In this document: piece by piece, positions 35,074 to 44,187 of the stretch | Layout of the letters: each line of letters begins with the position of its first letter | Position numbering within the stretch: the stretch's first letter is position 1 | Assembly (NCBI GenBank): GCA_965279475.1 | Contig: CBDIIA010000003.1 | Span: forward strand, 992,001 to 1,056,000 | Reading direction: 5' to 3' | Length of the DNA stretch: 64,000 nucleotides | Source of the DNA: Pseudorhodoferax sp965279475 | GTDB taxonomy: Bacteria > Pseudomonadota > Gammaproteobacteria > Burkholderiales > Burkholderiaceae_C | The notes under the pieces: model-generated | The model's input: only the letters and a program-made list of their open reading frames with translations | Database searches by the model: none | Told to the model about the DNA's origin: nothing | Made by a program: the position numbers and the translations under genes

Positions 35074-35376
35074 ATGAGTTCCATCACCTCGATCGCGTCC
35101 TCCGGCATGCAGGCCGCCGAAACCCGGCTGCAGGTGGCAGCGCACAACATCGCCAACCTGCAGACCGAAGACTTTCATCGCGAAGAGGTGGACCAGCAGG
35201 CGCGGCCCGACCGCGGTGGCGTGCAGACCTCGGTCGGCCGGGCGACGCAGGCCGGCCCGGCGCTCGAGCAGGATGTGGTGGACCAGCTGGCTGCTAAGAA
35301 CGCGTTTCTGGCCAATCTCGCCGTGTTCCGCACCGGTGACAAGATGCTGGGCGCGCTGGTCGACTCCAAGGCCTGA
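35074..35376 (+). CDS. Minimal flagellar rod/hook-type protein (orphan)
   Basis: 100 residues. The N-terminus (ITSIASSGMQAAETRLQVAA then HNIANLQT) is the flagellar basal-body rod signature, and the C-terminus (AKNAFLANLAVFRTGDKMLG) is the matching FlgC/FlgG-type C-terminal helix. In real rod and hook proteins these two helices are separated by a large middle domain; here only about 45 residues remain. There are no other flagellar genes nearby. It could be a degenerate paralogue or an independent small axial-type protein. The ATG at 35074 has only a weak ribosome site. Confidence 0.78.
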   Translation: MSSITSIASSGMQAAETRLQVAAHNIANLQTEDFHREEVDQQARPDRGGVQTSVGRATQAGPALEQDVVDQLAAKNAFLANLAVFRTGDKMLGALVDSKA

Positions 35377-35439
35377 TCCTCCCAGCCTGGGCGCGCGTTG
35401 CCGCCCGGCGTTGCAGCCGGCCGCGGTAAGCTCGGCCCC

Positions 35440-36594
35440 ATGACCGCTGCTTCCGAGCCCATCGATCTCTCCACACTTTCGACTCCGGCCGCGCTGGTCG
35501 ACACCGGTCAGATGGCGCGCAACATCGCGCGCATGCAGCAGCGGATGGACGCGCTGGGCGTGCGCTTCCGGCCGCACGTGAAGACCGCCAAGTCGATCCC
35601 CGTCACGCAGGCGCAGTTGCAGGCCGGCGCCCAGGGCATTACCGTGTCCACGCTGAAGGAGGCCGAAGAATTCTTCGCGGCCGGCCAGACCGACATCCTC
35701 TACGCCGTCTGCATCGCGCCGCCCAAGCTGGACCAGGCCGTAGCGCTGGTCCGCCGCGGCTGCGCGCTGACGCTGCTGGTCGACTCGGTCGCCGGCGCGC
35801 AGGCGGTGGCGGCCAAGGCCCGCGCCACCGGCCTCGCGCTGCACGTGCTGATCGAGATCGACACCGACGGCCACCGTTCGGGCGTGGCGCCCGAGGCGCC
35901 GGTGCTGCTCGACATCGGCCGTACGCTGGTGGAGGGCGGCGCGGTGCTGGCCGGTGTGATGACCCATGCCGGCAGTTCGTACGACTGCTCGACGCAGGCC
36001 GAGCTGGTCCGCATCGCGGAGCAGGAGCGCGCGCTGTGTGTGCGCGCGGCCGAGCGCCTGCGTGCCGCCGGCCTGCCCTGCGCGACGGTGAGCGTCGGCA
36101 GCACGCCCACGGCGCTGTCGGCCGAACATCTTGCCGGCGTGACCGAGGTCCGCGCCGGTGTCTACGTATTCTTCGACCTGGTGATGGCCAATGTGGGTGT
36201 GTGCCGGCCCGATGACATCGCCTTGTCGGTGCTGACCACGGTCATCGGCCACCAGTCCGACAAGGGCTGGATCATCTGCGACGCCGGCTGGATGGCGATG
36301 AGCCGCGACCGCGGCACCGCCAAGCAGAACGTCGACTACGGCTACGGCGCTGCCTGCGCTGAAGACGGCAGCCTGCTGCCGGGCTACCGGATGGTGGGCG
36401 CGAACCAGGAGCACGGCATCGTCGCGTGCGGCGAAGGCGCAGCGTCCGACGACGTGGCCGCCCGGTTCCCCGTCGGCAGCCGGCTGCGCATCCTGCCGAA
36501 CCATGCCTGCGCCACCGGCGCGCAGTTCGGTGCCTACCAGGCGATCGGGGCCGATGGCACCGTCGAGACCTGGCCACGTTTTTCCGGATGGTGA
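35440..36594 (+). CDS. Fold-type III PLP enzyme, D-serine dehydratase/D-threo-3-hydroxyaspartate dehydratase type
   Basis: 384 residues of the alanine racemase-fold DSD1 family. The PLP lysine is in FRPHVKTAKS near residue 47. The C-terminal metal-binding pair reads His-x-Cys in LPNHACATG. In characterised members His-x-Cys is found in D-serine dehydratase and D-threo-3-hydroxyaspartate dehydratase, whereas D-threonine aldolase has His-x-Asp (knowledge), so dehydratase activity is more likely than aldolase. A RidA gene overlaps or follows by two bases, which fits because such dehydratases release reactive enamines. Confidence 0.85.
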   Translation: MTAASEPIDLSTLSTPAALVDTGQMARNIARMQQRMDALGVRFRPHVKTAKSIPVTQAQLQAGAQGITVSTLKEAEEFFAAGQTDILYAVCIAPPKLDQAVALVRRGCALTLLVDSVAGAQAVAAKARATGLALHVLIEIDTDGHRSGVAPEAPVLLDIGRTLVEGGAVLAGVMTHAGSSYDCSTQAELVRIAEQERALCVRAAERLRAAGLPCATVSVGSTPTALSAEHLAGVTEVRAGVYVFFDLVMANVGVCRPDDIALSVLTTVIGHQSDKGWIICDAGWMAMSRDRGTAKQNVDYGYGAACAEDGSLLPGYRMVGANQEHGIVACGEGAASDDVAARFPVGSRLRILPNHACATGAQFGAYQAIGADGTVETWPRFSGW

Positions 36595-36596
36595 AC

Positions 36597-36980
36597 ATGC
36601 CCCTTCAATACATCAACCCCGACCGCATGAACGCCCCTGGCGGGCATTACTCGCATGCGGTCGTCGCCAACGGCTTCGTGTTCGTCTCGGGCCAGCTGCC
36701 GATCGCCGCCGACGGCCGCAAACTGTCGGACGCATCGTTCGACGAACAGGCCACGCAGGTGCTGAGCAACGTCGCGACCATCCTGCAGGCCAGCGGCAGC
36801 GCGGTCGCGCAGCTGACGCAGGTGCGTGTGTACCTGACCGATCTGGAGAACTGGTCGCGCTTCAACGCGCTGTACGTGGCCTGGGCCGGCAGCGCGAAAC
36901 CGGCGCGTGCGGTGGTGCCGGTGCCGGCGCTGCACTACGGGTTTGCGCTCGAGATCGAGGCGGTCGCGCTGGTCGGCTGA
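36597..36980 (+). CDS. RidA-family enamine/imine deaminase
   Basis: 127 residues. YjgF/RidA fold with SHAVVANGFVFVSGQLPIA, VRVYLTDLENWSRFNALY and the active-site Arg in PARAVVPVPALHYGFALEIE. RidA proteins hydrolyse 2-aminoacrylate and related intermediates made by PLP dehydratases. The chosen ATG at 36597 lies two bases after the upstream TGA; ATG 36588, in frame, would overlap that gene. Coupling to the D-serine dehydratase-type gene supports a joint role. Confidence 0.9.
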   Translation: MPLQYINPDRMNAPGGHYSHAVVANGFVFVSGQLPIAADGRKLSDASFDEQATQVLSNVATILQASGSAVAQLTQVRVYLTDLENWSRFNALYVAWAGSAKPARAVVPVPALHYGFALEIEAVALVG

Positions 36981-37144
36981 ACTCCGGCGGCGTGGTCGTG
37001 TCGCCGCAACCCTGGAAACGCGGTCACGGCAGCCGCAACCTTTGAAACAAGAGCGCGACGCGGCTGCAGCGGCGCTGAAACGCCGGCTGCGCACACTCCT
37101 GTCCGACGCCGCACCATCGCGGCGATGTGTCCAGGAGACCCGCC

Positions 37145-37657
37145 ATGACCGCTCGACCGTCCTTCCTCCGCCGCACCGCTGCCACGGCCCTGTGCTGTGG
37201 CGTCGCCATGCTGGTTCCCGCCGCCTCGATGCTGGCCGCCACCCCGCCGCCAGCACCAGCCGGCGCCAATGCCTATCTGCGCATGGCCGACGAGGCCCGG
37301 CCCCTGCGCGAGACGGCCGACAGCTTCATCGCCCGTGCGATGGCCGGTGACGTGGCCGGCACGCAGGCCATGCTGAGCCGTGCCCTGGTCGAGCGCATCG
37401 GCGAGCCCGCCGCGCAACGTGCGCTGCACGGGCAGATCCTGCCGTTCTTCGCCCAGGGACGCGAGACCACGCGGGTGACCACCATCGCCCGCACCACGGA
37501 CGCCAACGGCGCCACCGGCTTCGCGTTCTACATGTGGCTCAAGCCCGCCGACGGCAGCGCGCCGCGGCCCTTCACCGTGTACGCGGTGCGCGAGCAGGGC
37601 CGGGCCGTGGTGGCCAACGTGGTGCCCGACCAGCTGGTGCCGGACCGGCACCAATGA
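37145..37657 (+). CDS. Exported protein of unknown function (DUF4019-like)
   Basis: 170 residues with a Sec signal peptide after an Arg-rich start (SFLRRTAATALCCGVAMLVP). The mature part (ADSFIARAMAGDVAGTQAML, then TTRVTTIARTTDANGATGF and YAVREQGRAVVANVV) has a small alpha+beta layout reminiscent of NTF2/DUF4019-like periplasmic proteins; this is a guess. AGGAGA lies eight bases before the ATG at 37145. Its stop is seven bases from the stop of the convergent Bug receptor. Confidence 0.6.
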   Translation: MTARPSFLRRTAATALCCGVAMLVPAASMLAATPPPAPAGANAYLRMADEARPLRETADSFIARAMAGDVAGTQAMLSRALVERIGEPAAQRALHGQILPFFAQGRETTRVTTIARTTDANGATGFAFYMWLKPADGSAPRPFTVYAVREQGRAVVANVVPDQLVPDRHQ

Positions 37658-37663
37658 GTCGAT

Positions 37664-38668
37664 TCAGTCGCCGAGGATCTTGCGCTCGCGGATGATGGCG
37701 CCGAAACGCTTCGAATCCTCCCCGGCGCGGGCATTGAATTCGGTCGGTGTCAGCGGCAATGCCTCGCCGCCGAGGGCCGCGATGCGTTCGCGCAGCGCGG
37801 CCGCGCCGAGGATGCGGTTGATCTCGCGGTTCAGGCGCGCCACCACCTCGGGCGGGGTCCCGGCCGGTGCGTAGAAGCCGAACACGGTGTCGGCATCGAA
37901 GCCCTTCAGGCCGACCTCGTCCAGCGTGGGCACGTCGGGGAACGCCGGCGAACGCCTGGGGCTGCCCACCGCCAGCAGCTTCAACTTGCCGGCGCGCACC
38001 TGGTTCAGGCCGATCCCGGGATCGAAGTAGAAGTCGATTTGCCCGGCAAGCAAGTCCTGTAGCGCCGGTGCCGCGCCGCGGTAGGGCACATGGACCGCGA
38101 ACAGGTTGGCCTGGCTCTTCATCATCTCGCCGGCCAGGTGCGGCGAGCTGCCGTTGCCCGGCGAACCGTAGGACAGGCGGCCCGGGTTGGCGCGCACGTA
38201 GGCGATGAACTCCTGCACGTTGCGGGGCGGCAGGTCGAGCCGCGTCACCAGGTAGACCAGCACCCGCGCGGCCGAGGCCACCGGCACCAGATCGCGCGCC
38301 GGGTCGAACGGCATGCGTGGGTAGATGTGCGGGTTGACCGAGACCATGCCGCCGGAGCTCATCAGCAAGGTGTAGCCGTCGGCCGGCGCCTTGGCCACGG
38401 TCTCGCCGCCGATGTTGCCGTTGGCGCCGCCACGGTTCTCCACCACCACCGGCTGGCCCAGCGCTTCGGCCAGCGGCGTGGACACGGCGCGCGCGATCTG
38501 GTCGGCCGCGCCACCGGGCGGGAAATTGACGACCACCCGGATCGGTTTGCTGGGCCAGGCCTGGGCCCGGGCGGGGTTGCCCGTGGCCATCCAGACGCCT
38601 GCGGCCAGGAAGGCCAGGGCCGTCACGGCCGCGCGGCGGGTTGCCCTGCGGGCGGGATGATGCTGCAT
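37664..38668 (-). CDS. Bug/TctC-family periplasmic solute receptor
   Basis: 334 residues. Signal peptide up to about residue 36 (ending NPARAQA), then the family hallmark WPSKPIRVVVNFPPGGAADQ and VVENRGGANGNIGGE, which form the carboxylate-binding cradle. Bug receptors bind organic acids for tripartite tricarboxylate transporters. No TctA/TctB membrane genes are in the window, the usual orphan state in Burkholderiales. It lies 80 bases downstream of the benzoylformate decarboxylase gene on the same strand. The ligand may therefore be an aromatic keto- or hydroxyacid (inference). Confidence 0.92.
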   Translation of the reverse strand: MQHHPARRATRRAAVTALAFLAAGVWMATGNPARAQAWPSKPIRVVVNFPPGGAADQIARAVSTPLAEALGQPVVVENRGGANGNIGGETVAKAPADGYTLLMSSGGMVSVNPHIYPRMPFDPARDLVPVASAARVLVYLVTRLDLPPRNVQEFIAYVRANPGRLSYGSPGNGSSPHLAGEMMKSQANLFAVHVPYRGAAPALQDLLAGQIDFYFDPGIGLNQVRAGKLKLLAVGSPRRSPAFPDVPTLDEVGLKGFDADTVFGFYAPAGTPPEVVARLNREINRILGAAALRERIAALGGEALPLTPTEFNARAGEDSKRFGAIIRERKILGD

Positions 38669-38748
38669 GTGCGTCTCCGTTGAATTGTTGTTGTGAAGTA
38701 ACTGGCCGCCGGCGTTCGGCCGACCCGGATGGCCTCGACGTATGCGAG

Positions 38749-40392
38749 CTAGGCGACCTCGATCTCGACCAGGGTCGGCACCGTCGCGGCGAGCGCATCG
38801 CGCAGTACCTGGGCCAGCGCGCCGGCATCCGCGACATGCACGCCGGCGCAGCCCTGGCCGCGCGCCAGTGCGACGAAGTCGATGTCGGGCAGCTCGGTGC
38901 CCGGCAGTACTGCGCCGGCCGCGAAGCCGAACACCGGCGCGAACGAGTTCAGCGCCGCGTAGCGCCGGTTCTTCAGGATGACAAAGGTGATCGGCAGCTT
39001 CAGCTGCGCGGCGCTCCACAGCGCCTGGATGCAATACATGCTGGAGCCGTCGCCGATCAGCGCGATCACCTTGTCGCCGGGGCGACCCAGCGCCACGCCG
39101 ACCGCGGCCGGCAGGCCGTAGCCCAGGCCGCCGCTGCACATCGTGTAGAAGCCGCCGCTGTGCCGCATCGGCAGGTATTGCTGCATCACCGGGCGTGCGC
39201 TCGGCGCTTCTTCCACCACCACGTCGGCATCGCCGCGCAGCATGTTCAGCGTCTGCAGCACGTAGGCGACCGACATCCGTGCGCCCGGTTCCGGCGGCAA
39301 TGCAGTGGGCGCCGGCGCGCGCCCTGCTGGTGCGGTGCGGGTGCTCGATACACGTGCGGGCCGCGCCAGCAGATCCTGCACGCCCAGGCGGATGTTGCCC
39401 ACCACCGACAGGCCGACCGGGCTCCAGGCCGCAATGGCGGGGTCGTCGATCAACTGGGCGATGCTGGCGCCGGCCGGCAGGTGCGGGCCCTCGCCCTCGA
39501 CGTGGTAGGTGAACACCGGTGCACCCAGCGCCACGATGAAGTCGTGGCCGGCCAGCAGCTGCACGATGCGCTCGCGCATCGCCGGCAGGAAGCCGCCGAA
39601 CAACGGGTGTTCTTCGGGGAAACCACCACGGCCCGACATCGGCGCCACCCAGACGCGCGCCTGGTAGCGCTCGGCCAGTGTCACCACGGCGTCCCAGGCG
39701 TCGGCGCGGTCGACCGCAGCCCCCACCACCAGCGCCGGGCGCCGGCTGGCGTCGAGCGAGGCGCCGACTTCTTCGATCAGCTCGGGTTCGGGCCGCGACA
39801 CCGTGCTGACCGTGCGCGGCAGCACCGGCTCGGTCAGGTGCTGCCAGTCGTCGGCCGGGATCGACACCAGCACCGGCCCGCGCGGCTCCTGCATCGCGAT
39901 GTAGTAGGCGCGGGCGATGGCCAGCGGCACGTCTTCGGCGCGCGCCGGCTCGCAGCTCCACTTGACGTAGGGCTTGGGCAGCTCGGTCGCTTGGGCCGAG
40001 AACAGGAAGGGCTCGAACGGCAGGATCGAGCGCGCCTGCTGGCCGGCGGTGATGACCATCGGCGTGCGGTTCTTGTGCGCGGTGAAGATGTTGCCCATTG
40101 CATGGCCGACACCGGCCGCCGAATGCAGGTTGACGAAGGCGGCGTTGCGTGTGGCCTGCGCATAGCCGTCGGCCATGCCGACCACCACGCCCTCCTGCAG
40201 CCCCAGCACGTAGCGGAAGTCTGCGGGGAAGTCGAGGAACAGCGGCAGCTCGGTCGAGCCCGGGTTGCCGAAGATGGTGGTGATGCCGAAGCCGCGCAGC
40301 AGCGTCAGCACGGCCTCGCGCACGGTGACGCGGTGTGTGGGCGTGGCGGCGGGCCGGACGGCCGGGGCGGTGGGGGTCGTGGTGTCGGTCAT
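38749..40392 (-). CDS. mdlC: Benzoylformate decarboxylase (ThDP enzyme)
   Basis: 547 residues, ThDP-dependent decarboxylase fold. IFGNPGSTELPLFLDFPADF carries the Ser and LHSAAGVGHAMGN the His expected of benzoylformate decarboxylase, and the ThDP/Mg site is GDGSSMYCIQALWSAAQ. Benzoylformate decarboxylase makes benzaldehyde and CO2 in the mandelate pathway. The ATG at 40392 (MTDTTTPTAPAV) is preceded by GG-rich sequence; the frame is open to 40458. A LysR gene is divergent. No mandelate dehydrogenase or racemase is nearby, so another 2-oxo acid is possible. Confidence 0.85.
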   Translation of the reverse strand: MTDTTTPTAPAVRPAATPTHRVTVREAVLTLLRGFGITTIFGNPGSTELPLFLDFPADFRYVLGLQEGVVVGMADGYAQATRNAAFVNLHSAAGVGHAMGNIFTAHKNRTPMVITAGQQARSILPFEPFLFSAQATELPKPYVKWSCEPARAEDVPLAIARAYYIAMQEPRGPVLVSIPADDWQHLTEPVLPRTVSTVSRPEPELIEEVGASLDASRRPALVVGAAVDRADAWDAVVTLAERYQARVWVAPMSGRGGFPEEHPLFGGFLPAMRERIVQLLAGHDFIVALGAPVFTYHVEGEGPHLPAGASIAQLIDDPAIAAWSPVGLSVVGNIRLGVQDLLARPARVSSTRTAPAGRAPAPTALPPEPGARMSVAYVLQTLNMLRGDADVVVEEAPSARPVMQQYLPMRHSGGFYTMCSGGLGYGLPAAVGVALGRPGDKVIALIGDGSSMYCIQALWSAAQLKLPITFVILKNRRYAALNSFAPVFGFAAGAVLPGTELPDIDFVALARGQGCAGVHVADAGALAQVLRDALAATVPTLVEIEVA

Positions 40393-40496
40393 GGGCTTGG
40401 GTCGGTGGGAGGGGCCCCGGGAGGGGGGAGCGCTCGATCTTCGGGCCTGCGGGATCATCCATCAATAAAATGATCCGCATAAACACTATTCGCCAG

Positions 40497-41405
40497 ATGC
40501 ATCTCAAAGAGATCGACCTGAACCTGCTGCGCCTGTTCGACGCCGTCTGCAGCACGCGCAACGTGAGCCGCGCGGCCGACCTGCTCGACATCACGCAGCC
40601 GGCGGCGAGCCAGGGCCTGTCGCGGTTGCGCGCCTTGCTGCACGACCCGCTGTTCGTGCGGGCCGGCGGCGGTGTGCGCCCGACACCCAAGGCCGAGCGG
40701 CTGGCCGAGGCGGTGCGCGCGGCGCTCGCCACACTCGAGCAGGCGTTGAACGCATCGACCGCGTTCGATTCGGCGACCGCGCGCCAGGTGTTCCGCATCC
40801 ACATGAGCGACATTGGCGAAGCGCGCTTCCTGCCCGAGCTGATGGCGGCGCTGCGGGCCCGTGCCCCGCACGTGCGGCTGGAGACCATGCCGCTGCCGTC
40901 GCCGTCGATCGCCCAGGCGCTGGACGACGGGCGCATCGACTTCGCCTTCGGTTTCCTGCCGACGGTGGACGACACCCAGCGTGTGCAGTTGCTGCGCGAC
41001 CGCTACATCGTGCTGGTGCGCGAAGGCCATCCGCTGCTGCGTGGCCGGGCCCGGCGCAGCGCCGCGGACTGGCAGGCGCTGCTGGGCAAGCTCGAGTTGG
41101 TGGCGGTGCGCACGCATTCGGACACCTTGCGCATCCTGGAGCTGCTGCAGTTGCAGCAGCGCCTGCGCCTGACCACGCACCACTTCCTGGTGCTGCCAGC
41201 GATCGTCAAGGCGACCGACCTGGCGGTGGTGATGCCGCGCAACATCGCGCAGGGTTTTGCCGAGCAGGGCGGCTACGCCATCATCGAGCCGCCGCTGCCG
41301 CTGGCCGAGTTCACCGTGTCGCTGCACTGGAGCCGGCGCCACGCGGCCGACGCAGCCAACATGTGGCTGCGCGCGTTGATCGTCGAGCTGTTCGCCGAAG
41401 CCTGA
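40497..41405 (+). CDS. LysR-family regulator divergent from mdlC-like gene
   Basis: 302 residues from the ATG at 40497 (MHLKEIDLNLLRLFDAVCST), which gives the standard LysR N-terminus; an upstream in-frame ATG at 40470 would add nine residues. Helix-turn-helix: RAADLLDITQPAASQGLSRL. The effector domain resembles the NodD/PcaQ-like branch (FRIHMSDIGEARFLPELMAA). The divergent position, with only 104 bases between it and mdlC, makes it the likely regulator of the decarboxylase-Bug operon. Confidence 0.9.
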   Translation: MHLKEIDLNLLRLFDAVCSTRNVSRAADLLDITQPAASQGLSRLRALLHDPLFVRAGGGVRPTPKAERLAEAVRAALATLEQALNASTAFDSATARQVFRIHMSDIGEARFLPELMAALRARAPHVRLETMPLPSPSIAQALDDGRIDFAFGFLPTVDDTQRVQLLRDRYIVLVREGHPLLRGRARRSAADWQALLGKLELVAVRTHSDTLRILELLQLQQRLRLTTHHFLVLPAIVKATDLAVVMPRNIAQGFAEQGGYAIIEPPLPLAEFTVSLHWSRRHAADAANMWLRALIVELFAEA

Positions 41406-41426
41406 CGCGGCCCCCTATGCAGCCGC

Positions 41427-42095
41427 TCAGGCCGTGCGCTCGATCGGCTGGTCGATGAAGATCTGGTAGCGCTGGCTCTTGGGCTTGTCGATGTCGTCGG
41501 TGTTCACGTAGGCGATCGACGACTTGCCGCCGAGCAGTGCGCGCGGCAGCACCATCACCCGCACGAAGGCCGACGGCGCGACTGCATCGGCTGCGGCGTA
41601 CACCGGCTCGGGCCCGGCCTCGAACCACGCGCCCATCGGGCCGTAGCCATGGCGCGTGCCCTGCGTGTCGATGCGGATCGAGCCGAACAGCAGGCAGCGG
41701 ACGCCGCCGCCCTGGTGGGTATGGGTCAGCGCCTCGCCGCCGGCGGGGAAGTCGACGCGGTCGCAGCGCAGCAGGTAGTCTTCCGCGCTCGACAGCCGCA
41801 GCGGCGCGGCGAGCAGCAGCCGGCTCTGCAGCTCCGCCGGCATCGCGTTCTGCGCGCCGGCCGGCACCAGCTCCCAGCGCAGCACGCGGGCCGGGGCGCT
41901 GCCGCCGCCCACGGCCTGTGCCTCGGCGAGGAAGGCGCTGTTGGCGCCCAGCGTCGCCAGCGTCGCGCCCTCGGCGTCGCGCAACGCCAGGCTGCCCTCG
42001 ACGACGTACATCGCCCGGGCCAGTGCCTCGGGCAGCCGCAGTGGGGCCGACTTGGCGGCGTGCTCGTCCAGGTACAGGCGCAGTTCGCAGTTCAT
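41427..42095 (-). CDS. Cupin-domain protein
   Basis: 222 residues with two cupin-like halves. The second half has metal-ligand candidates in GEALTHTHQGGGVRCLLFGS. The first half is less complete (ARAMYVVEGSLALRDAEG). Such bicupins bind or oxidise small acids; no specific enzyme is recognised. It lies 37 bases downstream of a Bug receptor gene on the same strand, so it may act on the solute that receptor captures. Confidence 0.75.
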   Translation of the reverse strand: MNCELRLYLDEHAAKSAPLRLPEALARAMYVVEGSLALRDAEGATLATLGANSAFLAEAQAVGGGSAPARVLRWELVPAGAQNAMPAELQSRLLLAAPLRLSSAEDYLLRCDRVDFPAGGEALTHTHQGGGVRCLLFGSIRIDTQGTRHGYGPMGAWFEAGPEPVYAAADAVAPSAFVRVMVLPRALLGGKSSIAYVNTDDIDKPKSQRYQIFIDQPIERTA

Positions 42096-42132
42096 GGCCG
42101 CACCGCCCGGGTCGTGGTTTGTCGCGTCATCG

Positions 42133-43119
42133 TCATTCCATCACCTTCAATTTGCCGGCCTTCACCACGCGGGCCCATTTGTCGACTTCACCCTGGAAGT
42201 AGGCACCGAACGATTCGGGTGAACCGGCCTGCGCCTCGGCGCCCAGCTCGGCCATGCGGGCCTGGAACTCGGGCGTCGCCATCGCGCGGGCCGCCGCGGC
42301 GTTGAGCTGGCCCACGACGTCGCGCGGCGTGGCGGCCGGTGCGAACAGGCCGAACCACGCGCTGAACTCGTAGCCCGGCACGCCGGCTTCGGCCACGGTC
42401 GGCAGTTCGGGCAGGGCCGGCGAACGCTTCGCGCCGGTGACGGCCAGCGCCCGCAGCTTGCCGCTGCGCACCTGCTGGATGGCGGACGGCATCAGGTCGA
42501 CCATCAACTGGGTCTGCCCGCCGATCAGTGAGGGCAGGGCTTCGCCGGCGCTCTTGTAGGGCACGTGCAGCATCTCGACGCCGGCCTGCAGTTCGAGCAA
42601 CGCCGCCGCCAGGTGGTTCGAGGTGCCGTGCCCACTGGAGCCGTAGGCCAGCTTGCCGGGGTTGGCCCTGGCATACGCCACCAGTTCGCGCATGTCCTTC
42701 ACCGGCAGCGCCGGGTTCACGATCACCAGGTTCTGCAGACCGATCGGTCCGGCCACCGGGGCCAGGTCCTTCAGCGGGTCGAACGGCATCTTCTTCATCA
42801 GGCTGACGTTGCTGGCCAGGCTGGTGGCGGTGAACAGCACGGTGTAGCCATCGGGCCGTGCGCTGCGCGCCACCAGGTCGGCGCCGAGGTTGCCGCCGGC
42901 GCCGGCCTTGTTGTCGATGACGATGCTCTGGCCCAGCACCTTGCCCATCTCCTGCGCCAGCACGCGGCCCAGAATGTCGCCGGTGCCGCCGGGCGCATAC
43001 GGCACGACCATCGTCAGCGGCTTGTTCGGGAAGGCCTGTGCCCAGCCGTGCGGGGCGAGGGCGGCGGCCAGGGCGAGCGCCGTGGCGGCGCGCAGCAGGT
43101 GGCGTCGAAAGCGTGGCAT
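42133..43119 (-). CDS. Bug/TctC-family periplasmic solute receptor
   Basis: 328 residues. Signal peptide (LLRAATALALAAALAPHGWA), then the hallmark FPNKPLTMVVPYAPGGTGDI, VIDNKAGAGGNLGADL and the usual Bug core to the C-terminus. It starts an operon with the cupin gene and is divergent from an AraC regulator, which probably controls it. The ligand is unknown. Confidence 0.93.
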   Translation of the reverse strand: MPRFRRHLLRAATALALAAALAPHGWAQAFPNKPLTMVVPYAPGGTGDILGRVLAQEMGKVLGQSIVIDNKAGAGGNLGADLVARSARPDGYTVLFTATSLASNVSLMKKMPFDPLKDLAPVAGPIGLQNLVIVNPALPVKDMRELVAYARANPGKLAYGSSGHGTSNHLAAALLELQAGVEMLHVPYKSAGEALPSLIGGQTQLMVDLMPSAIQQVRSGKLRALAVTGAKRSPALPELPTVAEAGVPGYEFSAWFGLFAPAATPRDVVGQLNAAAARAMATPEFQARMAELGAEAQAGSPESFGAYFQGEVDKWARVVKAGKLKVME

Positions 43120-43287
43120 GGGAAGTGTCTCCGTCGGTGTTCTGGCCTGCCCGTCGCGGCGGTGCACGGGGCATGGCGACCACTGTAAGAGCGCTGCAGC
43201 GTGCCGGCGCCGTGCGGCGGCCTGCGCGTTTGCCTTTGCGTCCGAACTTTTCGGCTGGCAGGGTGGTGTCGCGTATTCTTGCGGCCG

Positions 43288-44112
43288 ATGTCGCACGCGC
43301 TGGCCATTGTCGAAGGCGTCTTCGGGCGCGCCTGCCTGCTCCACAAGGACCGCAGGGTCGGGCCGCATGCGCACGCCGAGCCGCACATGGTGCTGATGGT
43401 CGACGGGGACGATTTCGCCTACGAGGTCGACGGCGCGGTGGCGCCGTGTTCGCGCGGGCACGTGGTGCTGGTGAACGCGATGGAGCTGCACGCCAACCAC
43501 TCGATCGGGCGTGCGCCGAGCGTCATCCTGTCGCTCTACATCTCGCCGCCCTGGCTGGCCCGGCACCACGCCAGCCTGCTGGCCGGCGGCCGCCTGTTCC
43601 AGCGGCCGACGATGGCGGTGACGCCGCCGCTGCGCACGCTGGCCGACCGGCTGGCCGCCGCCATGCGCGCGCCCGCCCTGGCCCAGCAGGGCCGGCTGCA
43701 GTTCCTGGTATCGGAGCTGGTGTTCATGGTGTTCGAGCAGGTGGCCGGCCCGCAGGCGCCGCTGGAGCGCATCGCCAGGCTGAACGACTACCGCATCCGC
43801 CGCGCGATCTCGCTGATGCGGGCCTCGGTCGGCCAGCCGTTCGACCTGGCCGGCGTGGCGGCGCGCGTCGGCCTGTCGCGTTCGCGTTTCTTCGAGCTGT
43901 TTCCGGCCTGCACCGGCCTGTCGCCCAAGCATTACCTCGACATGCTGCGCATGGAGGTGGCCACGCAGGCACTGGCGCGCTCGGACCGCAGCATCGCGGA
44001 GATCGGTGAGGGCTGCGGCTACGCGGCGCAGAGCCACTTCACCCGTTTCTTCCTGCACCGGATCGGCATCACGCCCAGCGAGTACCGACGTGCCGCCGGC
44101 ATGCTTTCGTGA
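43288..44112 (+). CDS. AraC-family regulator
   Basis: 274 residues from the ATG at 43288 (MSHALAIVEGVFGRACLLHK). An N-terminal cupin-like sensor domain (GPHAHAEPHMVLMVDGDD) is followed by the AraC double helix-turn-helix (LAGVAARVGLSRSRFFELF, IAEIGEGCGYAAQSHFTRFF). It is divergent from the Bug-cupin operon and is its likely regulator. A longer frame from 43201 exists but is Cys/Arg-rich and unlikely to be translated. Confidence 0.9.
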   Translation: MSHALAIVEGVFGRACLLHKDRRVGPHAHAEPHMVLMVDGDDFAYEVDGAVAPCSRGHVVLVNAMELHANHSIGRAPSVILSLYISPPWLARHHASLLAGGRLFQRPTMAVTPPLRTLADRLAAAMRAPALAQQGRLQFLVSELVFMVFEQVAGPQAPLERIARLNDYRIRRAISLMRASVGQPFDLAGVAARVGLSRSRFFELFPACTGLSPKHYLDMLRMEVATQALARSDRSIAEIGEGCGYAAQSHFTRFFLHRIGITPSEYRRAAGMLS

Positions 44113-44187
44113 CCTTGGGCCGCGTTGCGGCACAGGGAGCGCCGCGTAACATAAGCCCCTGCGTATGAATCGAATGCGGGGAGGGAT

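Noticed and set aside
37664..40975. 1103-codon minus-strand frame joining the Bug receptor and decarboxylase region
   Set aside because: The receptor uses this frame only in its last part; the decarboxylase is in another frame with proper motifs, so no fusion protein exists.
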